From Clarkia xantiana subsp. parviflora (taxonomy: Eukaryota > Streptophyta > Magnoliopsida > Myrtales > Onagraceae): DNA of 64,000 nucleotides. The DNA lies in NCBI GenBank assembly GCA_036873135.1, contig JAPTYO010000007.1:28378763-28442762 (forward strand). The letters are read 5' to 3'. Below, in pieces: positions 44,924 to 56,913 of this stretch (within the stretch, counting starts at the first letter, position 1; every line of letters starts with the position of its first letter). Below the pieces are notes generated by a model, which worked only from the letters and a program-made list of their open reading frames with translations, was not told the DNA's origin and ran no database searches. Both the position numbers and the translations under genes were made by a program.

Positions 44924-47900
44924 TTATGGCTGTCTTGATGACGATGTCGCGTAGTTGGTTGCAACAAATCGCCTTAATGCACCTAGCGTGATGCATTCTT
45001 CAATTTCCCAGTTTAAAGTTGGACACATGTTCGTGTTGTGCCCCCAAGTTTTATGGTACTTGCACCATTCTCTGATGTCGTTGCCCAAGAAAGCTGTCTC
45101 CGGGGCAAGCGGACTTGGGAGCTTGTTTTCCAGCAGGTTGACGTAAATGTCTTCGGCCACCATGTTTAGCGGTGTGAAGATGTTGTTGATATCAAAGCTT
45201 GCGTCTTCCTGGTTGTTCGTTTCTGCTCGAACTCCTTTGTCCCAACTGAGGGGTGTACCCCACCTCAGTTCTTGCTCGCATAAGACTGCTGTCTCAAGCT
45301 TATCCTTTAGATCCGCCATGGTTTTTGTTGTTTGCCATCCATGAGTTCGTCCAAAGAGAAGGAAAGATTTGGCGTTCATGTTTGCATAGAACACGCTTAT
45401 CACTTCTTCTCTTGTTGCTTTCGCGGTTGAGGCGTTGGAGGCAAATTTGATGAAGTATTCCAAGATTGGCTCGTCTTCTCCCTGCTCAACGAGCCAAATC
45501 TGGTGCCATGGTGAGAACTGGATGCTTTCTTGCGGGTTCCAGATTGTAATGGCTTGTTCCATCGGTTGCTTCTTTCTTTCATCGACCACTTTCTGCCTCT
45601 TGAAGGAATTTATCATGGCCACATGGTATTGGTGCTTTGCTCTCAAGGCATTGACGTAACAACGCCTTGCGGTTATCTGATCGCCAAGCACTTCTCCAAT
45701 CCCATGTTCTGTCGGGAACTTCATCTTTTGGTGGACGGTGGAGGGCACGATCACATAGGGATTGATCGTTGTTCGTCCCAAGATTCCGTTGTAGGCTCCG
45801 AGGGATTCTACAACTACGAAAGTGACGTTGATATGCAATGCTCTCCACCCCTGGCCAAGGATGACAGGAAGTGTGATTGTACCCAAGGGTCGTGTAGCTG
45901 CTCCTGCGAAGCTAACTAATGAGAAGGTTCCTGGGACAAGTCCTTGACAGATTTTCCTAGTTGCTCCAGGACTCTGATATGTAGAATGTCAGCGGAGCTT
46001 CCACCATCCACAAGAATTCTTTTCACATCGTACCCGTCAATATCCATGGTAATGACTAAAGCATCATCGTGGGGGTAAACGATATGCTTCAAGTCTTCCC
46101 TGGAGAATTGGATGACTGCGTCTTCTTGCTCGGGTTGCTTGCGCTTTCCGTACTTTGGCAGTGTTGCTGCTTGGGATGCATAAATGTCCCGAGCATTAGA
46201 TACTTGTCCTCCGGCGGCAGGCCCTCCGTGTATGACATTGATCACACCTCGCTTGGCTGGCGGAGGGTTGTCATTGACCTTCTATTTTCCCTTGTTTGCT
46301 CTCTTTGACGACTCTGGTTGAGTCTTTCTTGGGGGGTTGTTGCCCTGATCAACAAATTGCTTCAATTCGCCCTTGAGGACGAAGTTGTTGATTCGGAAGC
46401 GTAGACTGATGCAGCTATCGGTCTCGTGGCCGAAGACTTCGTGGTTTTCACACCACTTGTCCTTGTCTCTTCCCATTTGGCCTTTCCTGAAGTTGTTTGG
46501 CTCCTTCCACATATTTGCGTCCTTCATTTCTCTCAAAATTACAGACAGCGGGGCATTCAGAGGGATGCAGTCGGCAAGATTTACTTCCTTTGGCTTCTGA
46601 AAATCCCCTTGGAAAGGTCTTTTCGGCTGAGGTTGCCAATGTCTTCCTTATTGACCACTTGAGTGTGGTTTTGGTTGGTTCTGCTTTGGATTATCTTTTG
46701 CATTTGCTGCAGCGATTTTTGCCTTGTTCTGGCTTCTGAACCTTTCAAGGTCTATGTACTCCTTGACTCTTGCGGCTAATTCTTCCATAGATTCCGCTGG
46801 GCGCTTTGCCATTTTTTCAGCTAGGGCATTGCCTCTTCGTCCGAGATTTCGAATGAATGCTCGAACGATTTCTCCTTCAGTCAGGTTCCCCTGAATGTCA
46901 GAAATGTTCTGATTGAAGCGGACGTAGTAGTCGGCCAGGGACTCCTCGTTTTGTTGTTGGACGTCGTCCAAAGCGTTTGCCCCTTTTAACAACGTGCGCT
47001 CGCCCATGTACCGTTGAATGAACTTGGCCTTTAGGTCCTCCCATGAAGTAATACTTCCACATGGCAGTGAGAAGAACCAGTGCGCTGCAGACCCGGCAAG
47101 AGTTTGTGAAAACGTCATTGCGAAATGGTGTGGGTTCTTCGTCCTGCCTAGCAGAGAGGCCTCGTGCTTTTGCACGTGTTCAATTAGGTCTCCTTTTCCC
47201 CGGTAGGGGTCTCCTCCAATTCGGTACAGTGCGTCTGGGACGCGACTGTTCACCAAGTGGTCAGCGAACGGATGTGACGCCCTTTCTTCAAGAGCGTGCA
47301 TACCCTTCATTTTTGCCTCCTTCATTTTCTTCTCCACCAGCTCTTCTAACATCTCGGCGGTAAATCCCTTTACCGGTTCAGCATAACCTGTTGAAGGATT
47401 TTGCTGACCATTGTTGTGGTAGATGTCAGATTGATCCCTGCTTGTGGCCTGAAAAGGATCGTCTCTTGTTGGTTGCTGTGGGTGGTAGAATGGGGGCTGC
47501 CTTTCGTTCCTCCACTGTTGGGCTCCTTGGAAAGGAGTGTATGACCGTGCAGGTTCATATCTTGCATGTTGGTGTCCGCCCTGGAAAGGATTGCCATAGT
47601 GAGTAGTGTCTTGCGACATCTCTCTTGCTGGCGCAGCATACTGTTGGTTGGTCGGAGGTGGCTGAGCTGCATATCCTTGGTTTTTTAGAGACTCGCGGAA
47701 TGCGAGTAACTCTTCCAGCGCAGCCATCATTGCTGGAGTAACGGTGGGCATCGGGTTTGCCCCCGGTCTTTGTTCGCCTTGTGGCATCTCTGTTTGGGAT
47801 TCATCCTCGTGCATTTCTGGCTCGAAACCAGGTGGGTGCGCGTGGTGTTTGTCCTTTGGCTCTCTGTGCTGTGCGTTGGGCACATTGTCAGTCGGTATGG

Positions 47901-48060
47901 ATGAAGCTACGGAAGTAGCTCTTGGGATGTGGGAGGGTCCCGACTGGCTCCCAGCTGGAGCTTGGCCTCCTGCTCTTTTGTTTGCCGGGGATTTCATGGG
48001 ACGCCCTGGCCTTTTCCTTGGGTTTTTCACCTCTTCGGGAGGGTTGTGATCACTCGCCAT
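44924..48060 (-). pseudogene. Broken gag-protease-gag' polyprotein gene of element B
   Basis: ATG at 48060. The gag part runs to a TAA where A has CAA (KPHSSGQ then stop, about 46648), continues in the same frame through the knuckle [15 protein letters not shown], and meets a TAG where A has GAG (about 46282). The protease frame ([20 protein letters not shown]) follows. A one-base loss in a C-run near 45930 shifts the frame before [19 protein letters not shown] and the second gag-like module with [15 protein letters not shown]. The order equals that of element A, and the four breaks differ from A's break, so the common ancestor had one long uninterrupted frame. Confidence 0.88.
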
Positions 48061-48110
48061 GACTTCTGCGGTATGGTAGCTTGTTGTTCGAATCACGTAG
48101 ACGGCGCCAA

Positions 48111-48938
48111 TGTTGCGTCCGGATTGAACAAGGTCGTGAGGATGCGTCTGTGGTTGTGCGGGTTGTAACTCTTCCGACGGAGGTTGGGCCACTGACGAGT
48201 GTTCAGGCTTGCTCCCGTGTGAGGATTGTGTCTCGGATTGGCTGTGACTCGGTACGGATGTGACCCGGTACGGATGTGACTCGGTACGGATGTGACTCGG
48301 TACGGTTATGTGACTCGGTTATGTCCCAAACGTCGGATCCTGCACCAAGGACCAATGCTAGCACGGAGAGGGGGGGGGGTGGTGCTAGCGGAGCCCTCTC
48401 CGATGCTTAAGTCACTATAGTGGCAAGAAGGTAATTTCTAGAGAGAGAGAATTTCTAGAGAGAAGTCAGAGCTCAAAATACCAAAGTTGGGCAAATGAGA
48501 GAATGTGTGAAAATGGGTGGCCAAGACCTCCTATTTATAGGCTTTCTTGGGACCGGACCCGGTTTTAAAGCGGTTTGATGACGGTTCAAGATCATGCGGT
48601 AACCGTCATCCATATTGGTAACGTGCGAACTTGACTTCTCTACGCGTAACGGTAATCGCGGATACGGTAATCGCGCGATACCCGTAAGGCAATCCGGACC
48701 TCGTCGAATTTGGGCAATTCGGCGAGATCCGGATTGCCGCGCAACCCGGACGTCCGGGTTGCAATGCAATCAGGTCCGGATTGCTATGCAACCCGGAGGG
48801 TCCGGTCCGGACGCGCGTAAAGGCGCTTCCGGACCGTTTTGATACCGTGGGAGGTGTTTTTAAATCGAGATGTAATTTTCGACACGTTTACGAGGCCCGA
48901 AATGTAAACACGAACCCGAATTGGACATTTATCCATCA
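48111..48938 (-). repeat. 5' LTR of element B
   Basis: 828 bp, followed inward by the primer site TTGGCGCCGTCTACGTGATT on the minus strand (48110 downward). It carries the TATA box (CTATTTATAG on + near 48531) and the G-run (C-run on the coding strand) with its bracketing inverted repeats near 48362-48405. Confidence 0.93.
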
Positions 48939-49329
48939 AGTAGAGAGTAATAAAATAGAAGAATTTGAGGATAATCTTATTATCACATATAGGGGGTCCT
49001 TGTATAGGGATTACATTGACTTTGAGAGGAAGTAAAATCAATACTACGAAAGTCTAAATAAGGAAGATGATATATACACAATATTGAACATCCATACATG
49101 TATATTCATGACACTCCCCCTTGGATGTTCATAAGGGAATTGTGCCTCGTTAAAACCTTCCTAGAAAAAACTCATTGAGATAAAAATCTAGTGAAAGAAA
49201 AAGAGTACACAACAATGGATCATTTTTGTAAGTTGCCTCGTTAAAAACCTTACCGGGAAAACTCAATGGGATAAAACCTTGATTAAGGGAAAAAGAGTGC
49301 AGTGTTGTAGATTCTCCCACTGATGTAGA

Positions 49330-49500
49330 CATCACGTAATTTCATTAAGTCGATGCAATTCCGCATTGTACACCAATCTTCAAATTTCGCAGTCTGTAAA
49401 CCTCCGGGAATAAATCTACACAGATTTATTGGATGTTATTTTACATTCTTCTCAACATCGTGGATAAAAAATAACTTGGGAAAATATGTTTCGTCTTGTC
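49330..49500 (-). pseudogene. RNase H remnant of element C
   Basis: The minus-strand reading gives PKLFFIHDVEKN and then, after small breaks, AKFEDWCTMRN and LMKLRDV. This is the degraded end of copia RNase H (PKLFFTHDLQKNG-type) just before the 3' UTR with its TTTTTCCCTTAATCAAGG block. Confidence 0.65.
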
Positions 49501-49714
49501 TCCTTTGATGTAACATTATTCTTCAATTGGAGTTATATAGCCTGCATTATCTTTAAATATACAAAATAATGGTACATTTCATAATATAACTTGCATTTTG
49601 CATAGCCAACTGATTTATGATTTGATTCTATCTGATAATAAACTCATGAAATTCGTCCCTCAGAGCTACATAAATATTTTCTTAACTTTGTTCAAATTTC
49701 ACTATATTGGATAA

Positions 49715-50510
49715 TGTTGCGTCCGGATTGAACAGAGTCGTGAGGATGCGTCTGTGGTTGTGCGGGTTGTAACCCTTCCGTCGGAGGTTGGGCCACTGAC
49801 GAGTGTTCAGGCTTGCTCCCGTGTGAGGATTGTGTCTCGGATTGGCTGTGACTCGGTAAGGCTGTGATTCGGTACTGTTGTGTCTCAAACGTCGGATCCT
49901 GCACTAAGGACCAATGCTAGCACGGAGAGGGGGGGGGGGGGTGGTGCTAGCGGAGCCCTCTCCGATGCTTAAGTCACTATAAGGGCAAAAAGGTAATTTC
50001 TAGAGAGAGAGAATTTCTAGAGAGAAGTCAGAGCTCAAAATACCAAAGTTGGGCAAATGAGAGAATGTGTGAAAATGGGTGGCCAAGACCTACTATTTAT
50101 AGGCTTTCTTGGGACCGGACCCGGTTTTAAAGCGGTTTGATGACGGTTCAAGATCATGCGGTAACCGTCATCCATATTGGTAATGTGCGAACTTGACTTC
50201 TCTACACGCAACGGTAATCGCGGATACGGTAGTCGCGCGATACCCGTAAGGTAATCCGGACCTCGTCGGATTTGGGCAATTCGGCGAGGTCCGGATTGCT
50301 GTCCGGGTTGCTTTATGCAACCCGGAGGTCCGGTCCGGATTGCTGTCCGGGTTGCTTTATGCAACCCGGAGGTCCGGTCCGGACGCGCGTAAAGGCGCTT
50401 CCGGACCGTTTTGATACCGTGGGAGGTGTTTTTAAACCGAGATGTAATTTTCGACACGTTTACGAGGCCCGAAATGTAAACACGAACCCGAATTGGACAT
50501 TTATCCATCA
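49715..50510 (-). repeat. 3' LTR of element D
   Basis: 796 bp. It carries a tandem ~44-bp duplication of GGATTGCTGTCCGGGTTGC-type sequence near 50290-50380 that the 5' LTR lacks. The polypurine-like CTCGGGGGCAAG (minus strand) abuts it. Confidence 0.93.
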
Positions 50511-52204
50511 CTTGCCCCCGAGTCAAGTAACGGTTTAGAACCTTTCTTGACTCTATTTTAAGTTAGGATATTTGTCCAATTTGAGTTTGACGCTAACCTT
50601 TTGGTTTTGATCGTTGGTCGGACGCAAGCATCTTGATTTCGTCCGTCGATTGATTTTCCGGCCGAATGGCTTTGTTTCCTATCATCATGGTTAGTGCAAT
50701 AGGAAATGTATATGCGCGAATATGATTATCGTCGGAGACATGAGCAAACGGTTAATGCGCTATGCGAACATGCATCTATCCATATGCGTACATAAATAAT
50801 AGTCACGGCAAGGTTGTAATTACGCAATGCAAGAAATAGAAATCGTACGTTTCTAAAATGACTAAGTGATTACCGAATCGTGAAACATGCGATTGCAACA
50901 TACGTGTATAGTAATGGATTTGATACGTGCAATGTCAAGACATGCATAGGAGTAGATATTTTAAGAGGAGAGGGTAGAGTGTACCGTAGGGATTTAGTCT
51001 TGAGTGTAGGTAAACTAATCCTTTGATCCTCATCCACAAAGCATCTCTTTGGGATTAGTAAATACACACATCCCCATTTATCCTTTCAGCATCCTAGGAT
51101 TTCACCATTCCACTCCCTTTGCAGGTAATTCACTCACTCTTTCCCGAAATTGCTTTTGTGCTCAAAATTTCTTCGCCGTCGTGGAGCTTAGATACGTTTT
51201 GACAGTTTCAAGTCTGATTTTTTGCTTGTTTTTGAAAGTTGACACCACCATTCGACTCGGTTCGTCCCAAGGATTCCAACGCCACCTTCGGAGCCTCCAG
51301 GAGCCACCGGACGCGCCCTCACGCGCCGCCGCGAGTGGGGCTTCTTCGCCGGAGCGTGTGGGCCACGCGCTGCCTTCCCGACCTCGCCTCGTTGCGGTCC
51401 TTACCTTCCCGGAATCGTCTCGACGAGGGGAATCCATTGGGATACTTTTTGTCACGTTTTTAGGTAGTTTAGAAACCCAATTTTAAAAGATAGCTTCGAC
51501 TTGATTTCGAATGTCGCCGGATTGTTGTTCGTTTGAGCTATTTTTCGTTGTTGACATGTGGGACTGCTTGTTGATGTTTATACGTCGAGTAATTGCTGAT
51601 TGATTTCCATCATTATCGTTGTTTGTCCATAATTTAGGCGATTTTCCATTTCCATGGGTATTTGATGTAGAATTTCCCGTATCTTCACGTAGAAGCTTTT
51701 TTGGTCGATATGCATGATTTTCCTTTTTGGCGGGTTTTTTGGTTGACGGGGATTGCCCAATAACTTTAGGCATAGTCACTAGTCGTCTTGACGCCTTAGA
51801 GAAAAATTTCCCTTAAGCGTTGCCACGTTCGATCCTTACGGTTTGTCGCGTTAATTCCATCGTTTGCATGATAACTCCTTAAGACGTTAGTCCCTTCTAT
51901 GGTACATACCAACTTTACTATGTGCGTGGAACTTGGCTACGTGCGTTGACTTTTGATACACGCGTTGACTTTGATACGCGCATTGATATTGATACGCGCG
52001 TTGATGTTGATACGTGCGTTGATGTTGATACGCGCGTTGATGTTGAGCGTCAGGTATAAACTGTTGGTTATTACCTGCAAGTATGCTAAAACACTTAGAA
52101 AATATTTAAACGATATCTAACGCTTGTTACCATAGATGTCGTTGTATGAGCTTTGTCGATGAGCATCGTAGGTGTGCTTAGGGGACATAGCTACTCGTTG
52201 TATG

Positions 52205-52510
52205 CAATCCATCTTTGTTGACATGTATGTGCGTACATGGAAATACTTAGAAAATATTCTCCCCTTGTCGACATGTATCCTCGTCGACATGTATGTACGT
52301 ACATGGAAACACTTAGAAAATATTTTCTCCTTGTTGACATGCAACCTTGTCGACATGTATGTACGTACATGGAAACACTTAGAAAATATTCTCCCCTTGT
52401 CGACATGCATCCTCGTCGACAGGTATGTACGTACATGGAAACACTTAGAGAATATTTTTTCCTTGTTGACATGCATCTTTGTCGACATATATGTACGTAT
52501 ATGGAAGCAT
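52205..52510. repeat. ~63-bp palindrome-containing array (element D), ~5 copies
   Basis: Same unit as 41190-41625, with ATGTACGTACAT in each copy. Confidence 0.92.
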
Positions 52511-52945
52511 GATACGTGCGTTAACTTTGATACGCGCATTGATGTTGATGCGCGCGCTAACCTTGATACGCGCATTGATGTCGATACGCGTGTTAACCTT
52601 GATACGCGCATTGATGTTGATATGCGCGTTAACCTTGATACGCGTTGATGTTGATACGCGCGTTAACCTTGATTCGCGCATTGATGTTGATATGCGCGTT
52701 AACCTTGATACGCGCGTTGATGTTGATACGCGCGTTAACCTTGATACGCGCATTGATGTTGATATGCGCGTTAACCTTGATACGCGCGTTGATGTTGATA
52801 CGCGCGTTAACCTTGATACGCGCATTGATGTTGATATGCGCTTTAACCTTGATACGCGCATTGATGTTGATATGCGCGTTAACCTTGATACGCGCATTGA
52901 TGTTGATATGCGCGTTAACCTTGATACGCGCATTGATGTGTTGAA
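52508..52945. repeat. 36-bp array (element D)
   Basis: About 12 copies of the GCGCGTTAACCTTGATACGC unit, with one copy shortened near 52640. Confidence 0.92.
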
Positions 52946-54639
52946 GAGGTTGCCTCCCTTGCGCGATGCTTGTTACTTGCTGCACGAAGACTAATAAGTC
53001 TTGTATGGAGCGTTTGTTGCATAAGTGCTCGAACAAGTGTTGGTGCGTGTTTGCACACTGACTGGATTGTTGGTAGCACTCTCCAGGATATCATTGGCTT
53101 GCAGTTTCTGTTCTTAGCATAATTCTCGAAAGATCCGACGCAGGGGCGTGTTCCTCGAGCGATTCTTGGTTCTTTATGCTGAGCATGACTGTGCTAACTC
53201 CTTCTTGTGATAAGAGAAATAGAGTTGAGGGTTGTGTAGTGGCGTCTTCTGCCCCCCGGTCGAGGGACCGGCCCAAGGAGGAGCGTTACTCCTACTGAGG
53301 TAAGTGTTTGTTGATAATTCTTTGTTCATGCTTTTCCTTGCATGACATTTCGTCACCTGGACATTGTTAAGTGTTGTGATCGCCCTTCTTGGCTAGATTC
53401 CAAGGCATGGCGAGATGGGTAGAGCATAGGATGTTGCAACTTGCACATTGTAGATTTTGTTTGGAGAAGAAGGTGGCAACTTCTGCTTGTTCCGCCGAGT
53501 CCTGTTAGAGATGATGGCATTCTTTAATCTGTGCCATTTTTGGATATGTTGAACTCGTTTCTGAGTCTGTTTGCCCCCCGGCTTCTATGCTTGAAAACTT
53601 GTTGTAGTTGTTCCTTAGTTGTTGCTTACGACTTGTTCGCTTTGAACTACGTCGTTTGAACCTGCTTTATACATAGTAGTTTGCATGATAACTTGTTAGT
53701 AATATTTCATACCGTTATCACTTACTGTGTTTATTGAATGTGGATGACTAGTAACGTAGACATAGTCCCTGCGGTCGTGACCGATAGACACTTCCTGATT
53801 GATAAGTTGAGATGCTCTCCTGATTGCATGCCTGATGCATTATGCATATTGCCCTTCTTTCCTGAATAGCTTGCCGCTATATGTGTTGCAACCTGCCAGC
53901 GTGTATCAACCCGCGTTGGGGAAGCATACGTAAAAATATTATTTGAGGGATGTTATCTTGGCTAAGCAAGATACTAGTTTATACCGTCTCTTAGTTCCAC
54001 TCTAAGGCGACGTTGTACAAGACTCGACTTGTAAATTTTATGAGTTTTAAACAGGGAGCGCACCTGCCAGCGTGTATCAACCCGCGTTGGGGAAGCATAC
54101 GTAAAAATATTATTTGAGAGATGTTATCTTGGCTAAGCAAGATACTAGTTTATACCGTCTCTTAGTTCCATTCTAAGGTGACGTTGTACAAGACTCGACT
54201 TGTAAATTTTATGAGTTTTAAACAGGGAGCGCACCTGCCAGCGTGTATCAACCCGCGTTGGGGAAGCATACGTAAAAACATTTTAGTTTTTGAAGAAGTA
54301 TTTTGTGAATCCTAAAAAGCTTGTTGGTAAAATATTTGATAAAATATTTTGCCATTGAATGTGATACATCCAAAAAACCGTGTTGATAAATTTTTTTGGA
54401 AAGGTGTTTGATACATGAAATATTTGATAAAATATTTGACAAAATATTTGGTAAAATGTTTGAAAAAATACTTGTGATACATGATTCCTGCGTCCAGGGA
54501 CCATGTAACACTTTTTTGAAAATATGAATTGTGATGCATGTTTTCTGCGTCCAGGAACCATGCATCACGGTTTGAAAATCTGTAGTACGGAATTGTCATC
54601 TTAACCAGAGGACTTTTGCCGTATAAAACGAATTCTGGC

Positions 54640-54970
54640 CCGGAATTTGGAGTGTCGTCTAGATAGAGGACACTGAAGAATGAACCCTTACTCGGAATTC
54701 GGAGTGTCGTCTAAACAGAGGACACTCATAACAAAGAATGAACCCTTACTCGGAATCCGGAGTGTCGTCTAAACAGAGGACACTCATAACAAAGAATGAA
54801 CCCTTACTCGGAATCCGGAGTGTCGTCTAAACAGAGGACACTCATAACAAAGAATGAATCCTTACTCGGAATCCGGAGTGTCGTCTAAACAGAGGACACT
54901 CATAACAAAGAATGAACCCTTACTCGGAATCCGGAGTGTCGTCTAAACAGAGGACACTCATAACTTAAGG
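54640..54970. repeat. 57-58-bp tandem array (element D), ~5 copies
   Basis: Same unit as in B (GAGTGTCGTCTAAACAGAGG) with fewer copies. Confidence 0.92.
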
Positions 54971-55204
54971 GGTGATCAGCCCCGTATGCCCATCCTGTTC
55001 TGAATCCAGGGAATGGCTATGAACATGAGGATTTGCCTCTAACCAGAGATGTCACGGCATGTCATTTTTTAGAAGTAAACATGAGGCTAATAAGCATGAG
55101 TTGTACTTAATCTTTAAAAGATTTAACATAGATATGCGAAAAAGGAGATAAGGAAGATAAAGGGATTGGTGATGTGTTTGACGTCCTCATAGGTGATTTG
55201 TTGG

Positions 55205-56863
55205 CTAGTTGATTCTGCCACGTGCTACATAGTTCTTCAATGCATCTAGCGTGTTGAGCTCTTCAATCTCCCCTTTTGGGGATGGACAAAAGTTGATGTC
55301 ATGCCCCCAGGTTTTACTTTGCTTGTGTTGTTCTTCAACATCTTTGCCAAGGAAGGCAGTCGTTGTCTCAAGTGGGCGGTGAGGTTTGCTTTCCGGGAGT
55401 TTGAGATTTGCTTCTTCTGCAGTCATACTCCAAAGATTGTACAACTTGTCCCAATTGGTTTCGTAAGTGGCGTTGTTTTTCTGGCGTTTGGCGATGGGTG
55501 GATTATCATCCGCCTTTTCTTTTCCCTTGCTTTTTTCTGAAGATTTCGCACGAGGCTTCCTTTGATGCTTATTGACATGGTCGATATACTTCTTCATTTT
55601 TCCTTCTAAGATCAAGTTATTTACATGAAATCTTAAGTTGACACAGCCATCTGTATCATGGCCACATACTTCGTGATTCTCGCACCATTTGCTTTTATCT
55701 TTTCCCAATGGGCCATTGCGGAAATTAAAGGGTTTTTTCCACAGCTTGGTCTCCTTCATTTCTCTTAGGATGACAGACAATGGTGTGTTCAAAGGAACAT
55801 ATATGGCGAGATTGGTATCCTTGAGCCTTTGGGCATCTGACTGGAATGGCCTCTTCTGTCGCGGTTGCCTCTTTTCCCAGGAGACATGTATCTCTTTTTC
55901 AATTATTGCCTTCAGGGTTCTTGTTGTCAATCCTGTGATTGGGATGTCGTCGCTACTAGCAGGTTTTTTCGGTCCGTCCTTGTGACAGATGACAGCATCG
56001 TCTTGGCTTGTCCTTGTGGAAGGACCTTCTTTGTGTATTTTGGATGACTCTGCTTGAGTCTTCTTTGGAGGGCTGTCGCCTTGATCGACAAATTGCTTCA
56101 ATTCGCCCTTGAGGACGAGGTTGTTGATTCGGAGGCGTAAACTGACGCAGTTATCGGTCTCGTGACCGAAGACCTCGTGGTTTTCACACCACTTGTCCTT
56201 GTCTCTTCCCAGTGGGCTTTTCCTGTAATTGTTTGGTTTTTTCCATATGTTCGCATTTTTCATCTCTCTCAATATCACGGATAGTGGGGCATTCAAAGGA
56301 ATGTAGTCGGCGATGTTTACTTTATTTGGCTTCTCGAAACCTCCTTGAAAAGGTTGCTTTGGCTGCGGCTGCCAATTTCTTCCTTGCTGAGCGCTTGAGG
56401 GCGGTTTTGCTTGATTTTGCTTTGGGGGTTGTTTCCATGCCTCTTTTTGGTGTTGTGCTATCACATACTGGTTGCATGAGCGTGCAGCTTCGTGCCTTGG
56501 CTGTTGGTACTGGAGGGTACCTTCCGTGCATTGTGCGGGGGATGCATTTCTTGTTGGAGTGAAGAAAGCACTGGATGTGGCGACAGGGATGTGGAAGGAT
56601 CCAAGTTGTCTTCTTATTATCTTCTGCGAGGTCATGGGTAAGGCGTTGTGGTATGCGATGTGCTCCTTGTGCTGTGCGCCGGGCACATTGTTGATCGGTA
56701 TGGATGAAGCTACGGAAGTAGCACTTGGGATGTAGGAGGGTCCTGACTGGCTCCCAGCTGGAGCGTGGCCTCCTGTTCTTTTGTTTGCCGGGAACTTCTT
56801 TGGATGTCCAGGCCTTTTCCTTGCGTTTTTCACCTCTTCGGGAGGGTTGTGATCACTCGCCAT
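55205..56863 (-). CDS. Multi-zinc-knuckle protein of element D, 552 aa, intact
   Basis: ATG at 56863 in the context that starts gag in A and B ([10 protein letters not shown]). The first ~60 residues match gag of A; the gag core is then absent. A ~75-residue module ([17 protein letters not shown]-x-[14 protein letters not shown] knuckle, [10 protein letters not shown]) occurs twice: residues about 178-260 (Cys226, His229, His234, Cys239) and about 350-431 (Cys394, His397, His402, Cys407). A third, degenerate knuckle (KTWGHDINFC, first Cys and His replaced) lies near 513-526 and matches the end of the gag' module of A. No protease motif. It could bind nucleic acid; assembly of particles is unlikely without the core. 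The frame has no stop, unlike those of A and B. Confidence 0.85.
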   Translation of the reverse strand: MASDHNPPEEVKNARKRPGHPKKFPANKRTGGHAPAGSQSGPSYIPSATSVASSIPINNVPGAQHKEHIAYHNALPMTSQKIIRRQLGSFHIPVATSSAFFTPTRNASPAQCTEGTLQYQQPRHEAARSCNQYVIAQHQKEAWKQPPKQNQAKPPSSAQQGRNWQPQPKQPFQGGFEKPNKVNIADYIPLNAPLSVILREMKNANIWKKPNNYRKSPLGRDKDKWCENHEVFGHETDNCVSLRLRINNLVLKGELKQFVDQGDSPPKKTQAESSKIHKEGPSTRTSQDDAVICHKDGPKKPASSDDIPITGLTTRTLKAIIEKEIHVSWEKRQPRQKRPFQSDAQRLKDTNLAIYVPLNTPLSVILREMKETKLWKKPFNFRNGPLGKDKSKWCENHEVCGHDTDGCVNLRFHVNNLILEGKMKKYIDHVNKHQRKPRAKSSEKSKGKEKADDNPPIAKRQKNNATYETNWDKLYNLWSMTAEEANLKLPESKPHRPLETTTAFLGKDVEEQHKQSKTWGHDINFCPSPKGEIEELNTLDALKNYVARGRIN

Positions 56864-56913
56864 GATTTCTGCTGTACGGTAGCTTATTGTTCGAATCCCG
56901 TAGACGGCGCCAA

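Larger units (their letters stand above)
38608..48938 (-). mobile_element. Element B: Tat-type Gypsy derivative inserted in the LTR of C
   Basis: 10.3 kb with LTRs 38608-39418 and 48111-48938 and a perfect AGTAG duplication (38603-38607, 48939-48943). It is the same family as A, in inverse orientation: gag, protease, gag-like module, 58-bp array, antisense-ORF remnant, 36-bp array, then a 63-bp array that A lacks. The LTRs differ mainly by tandem copies of a GGTACGGATGTGACTC motif and G-run length, so insertion was recent. No reverse transcriptase or integrase. Confidence 0.92.
38594..49113 (-). repeat. 3' LTR of element C, split by element B
   Basis: 38594-38607 plus 48944-49113 add up to 184 bp and align with the 5' LTR with roughly 90 percent identity. 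The minus-strand polypurine tract CATCCAAGGGGGAG abuts it at 49114-49127. Confidence 0.88.
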
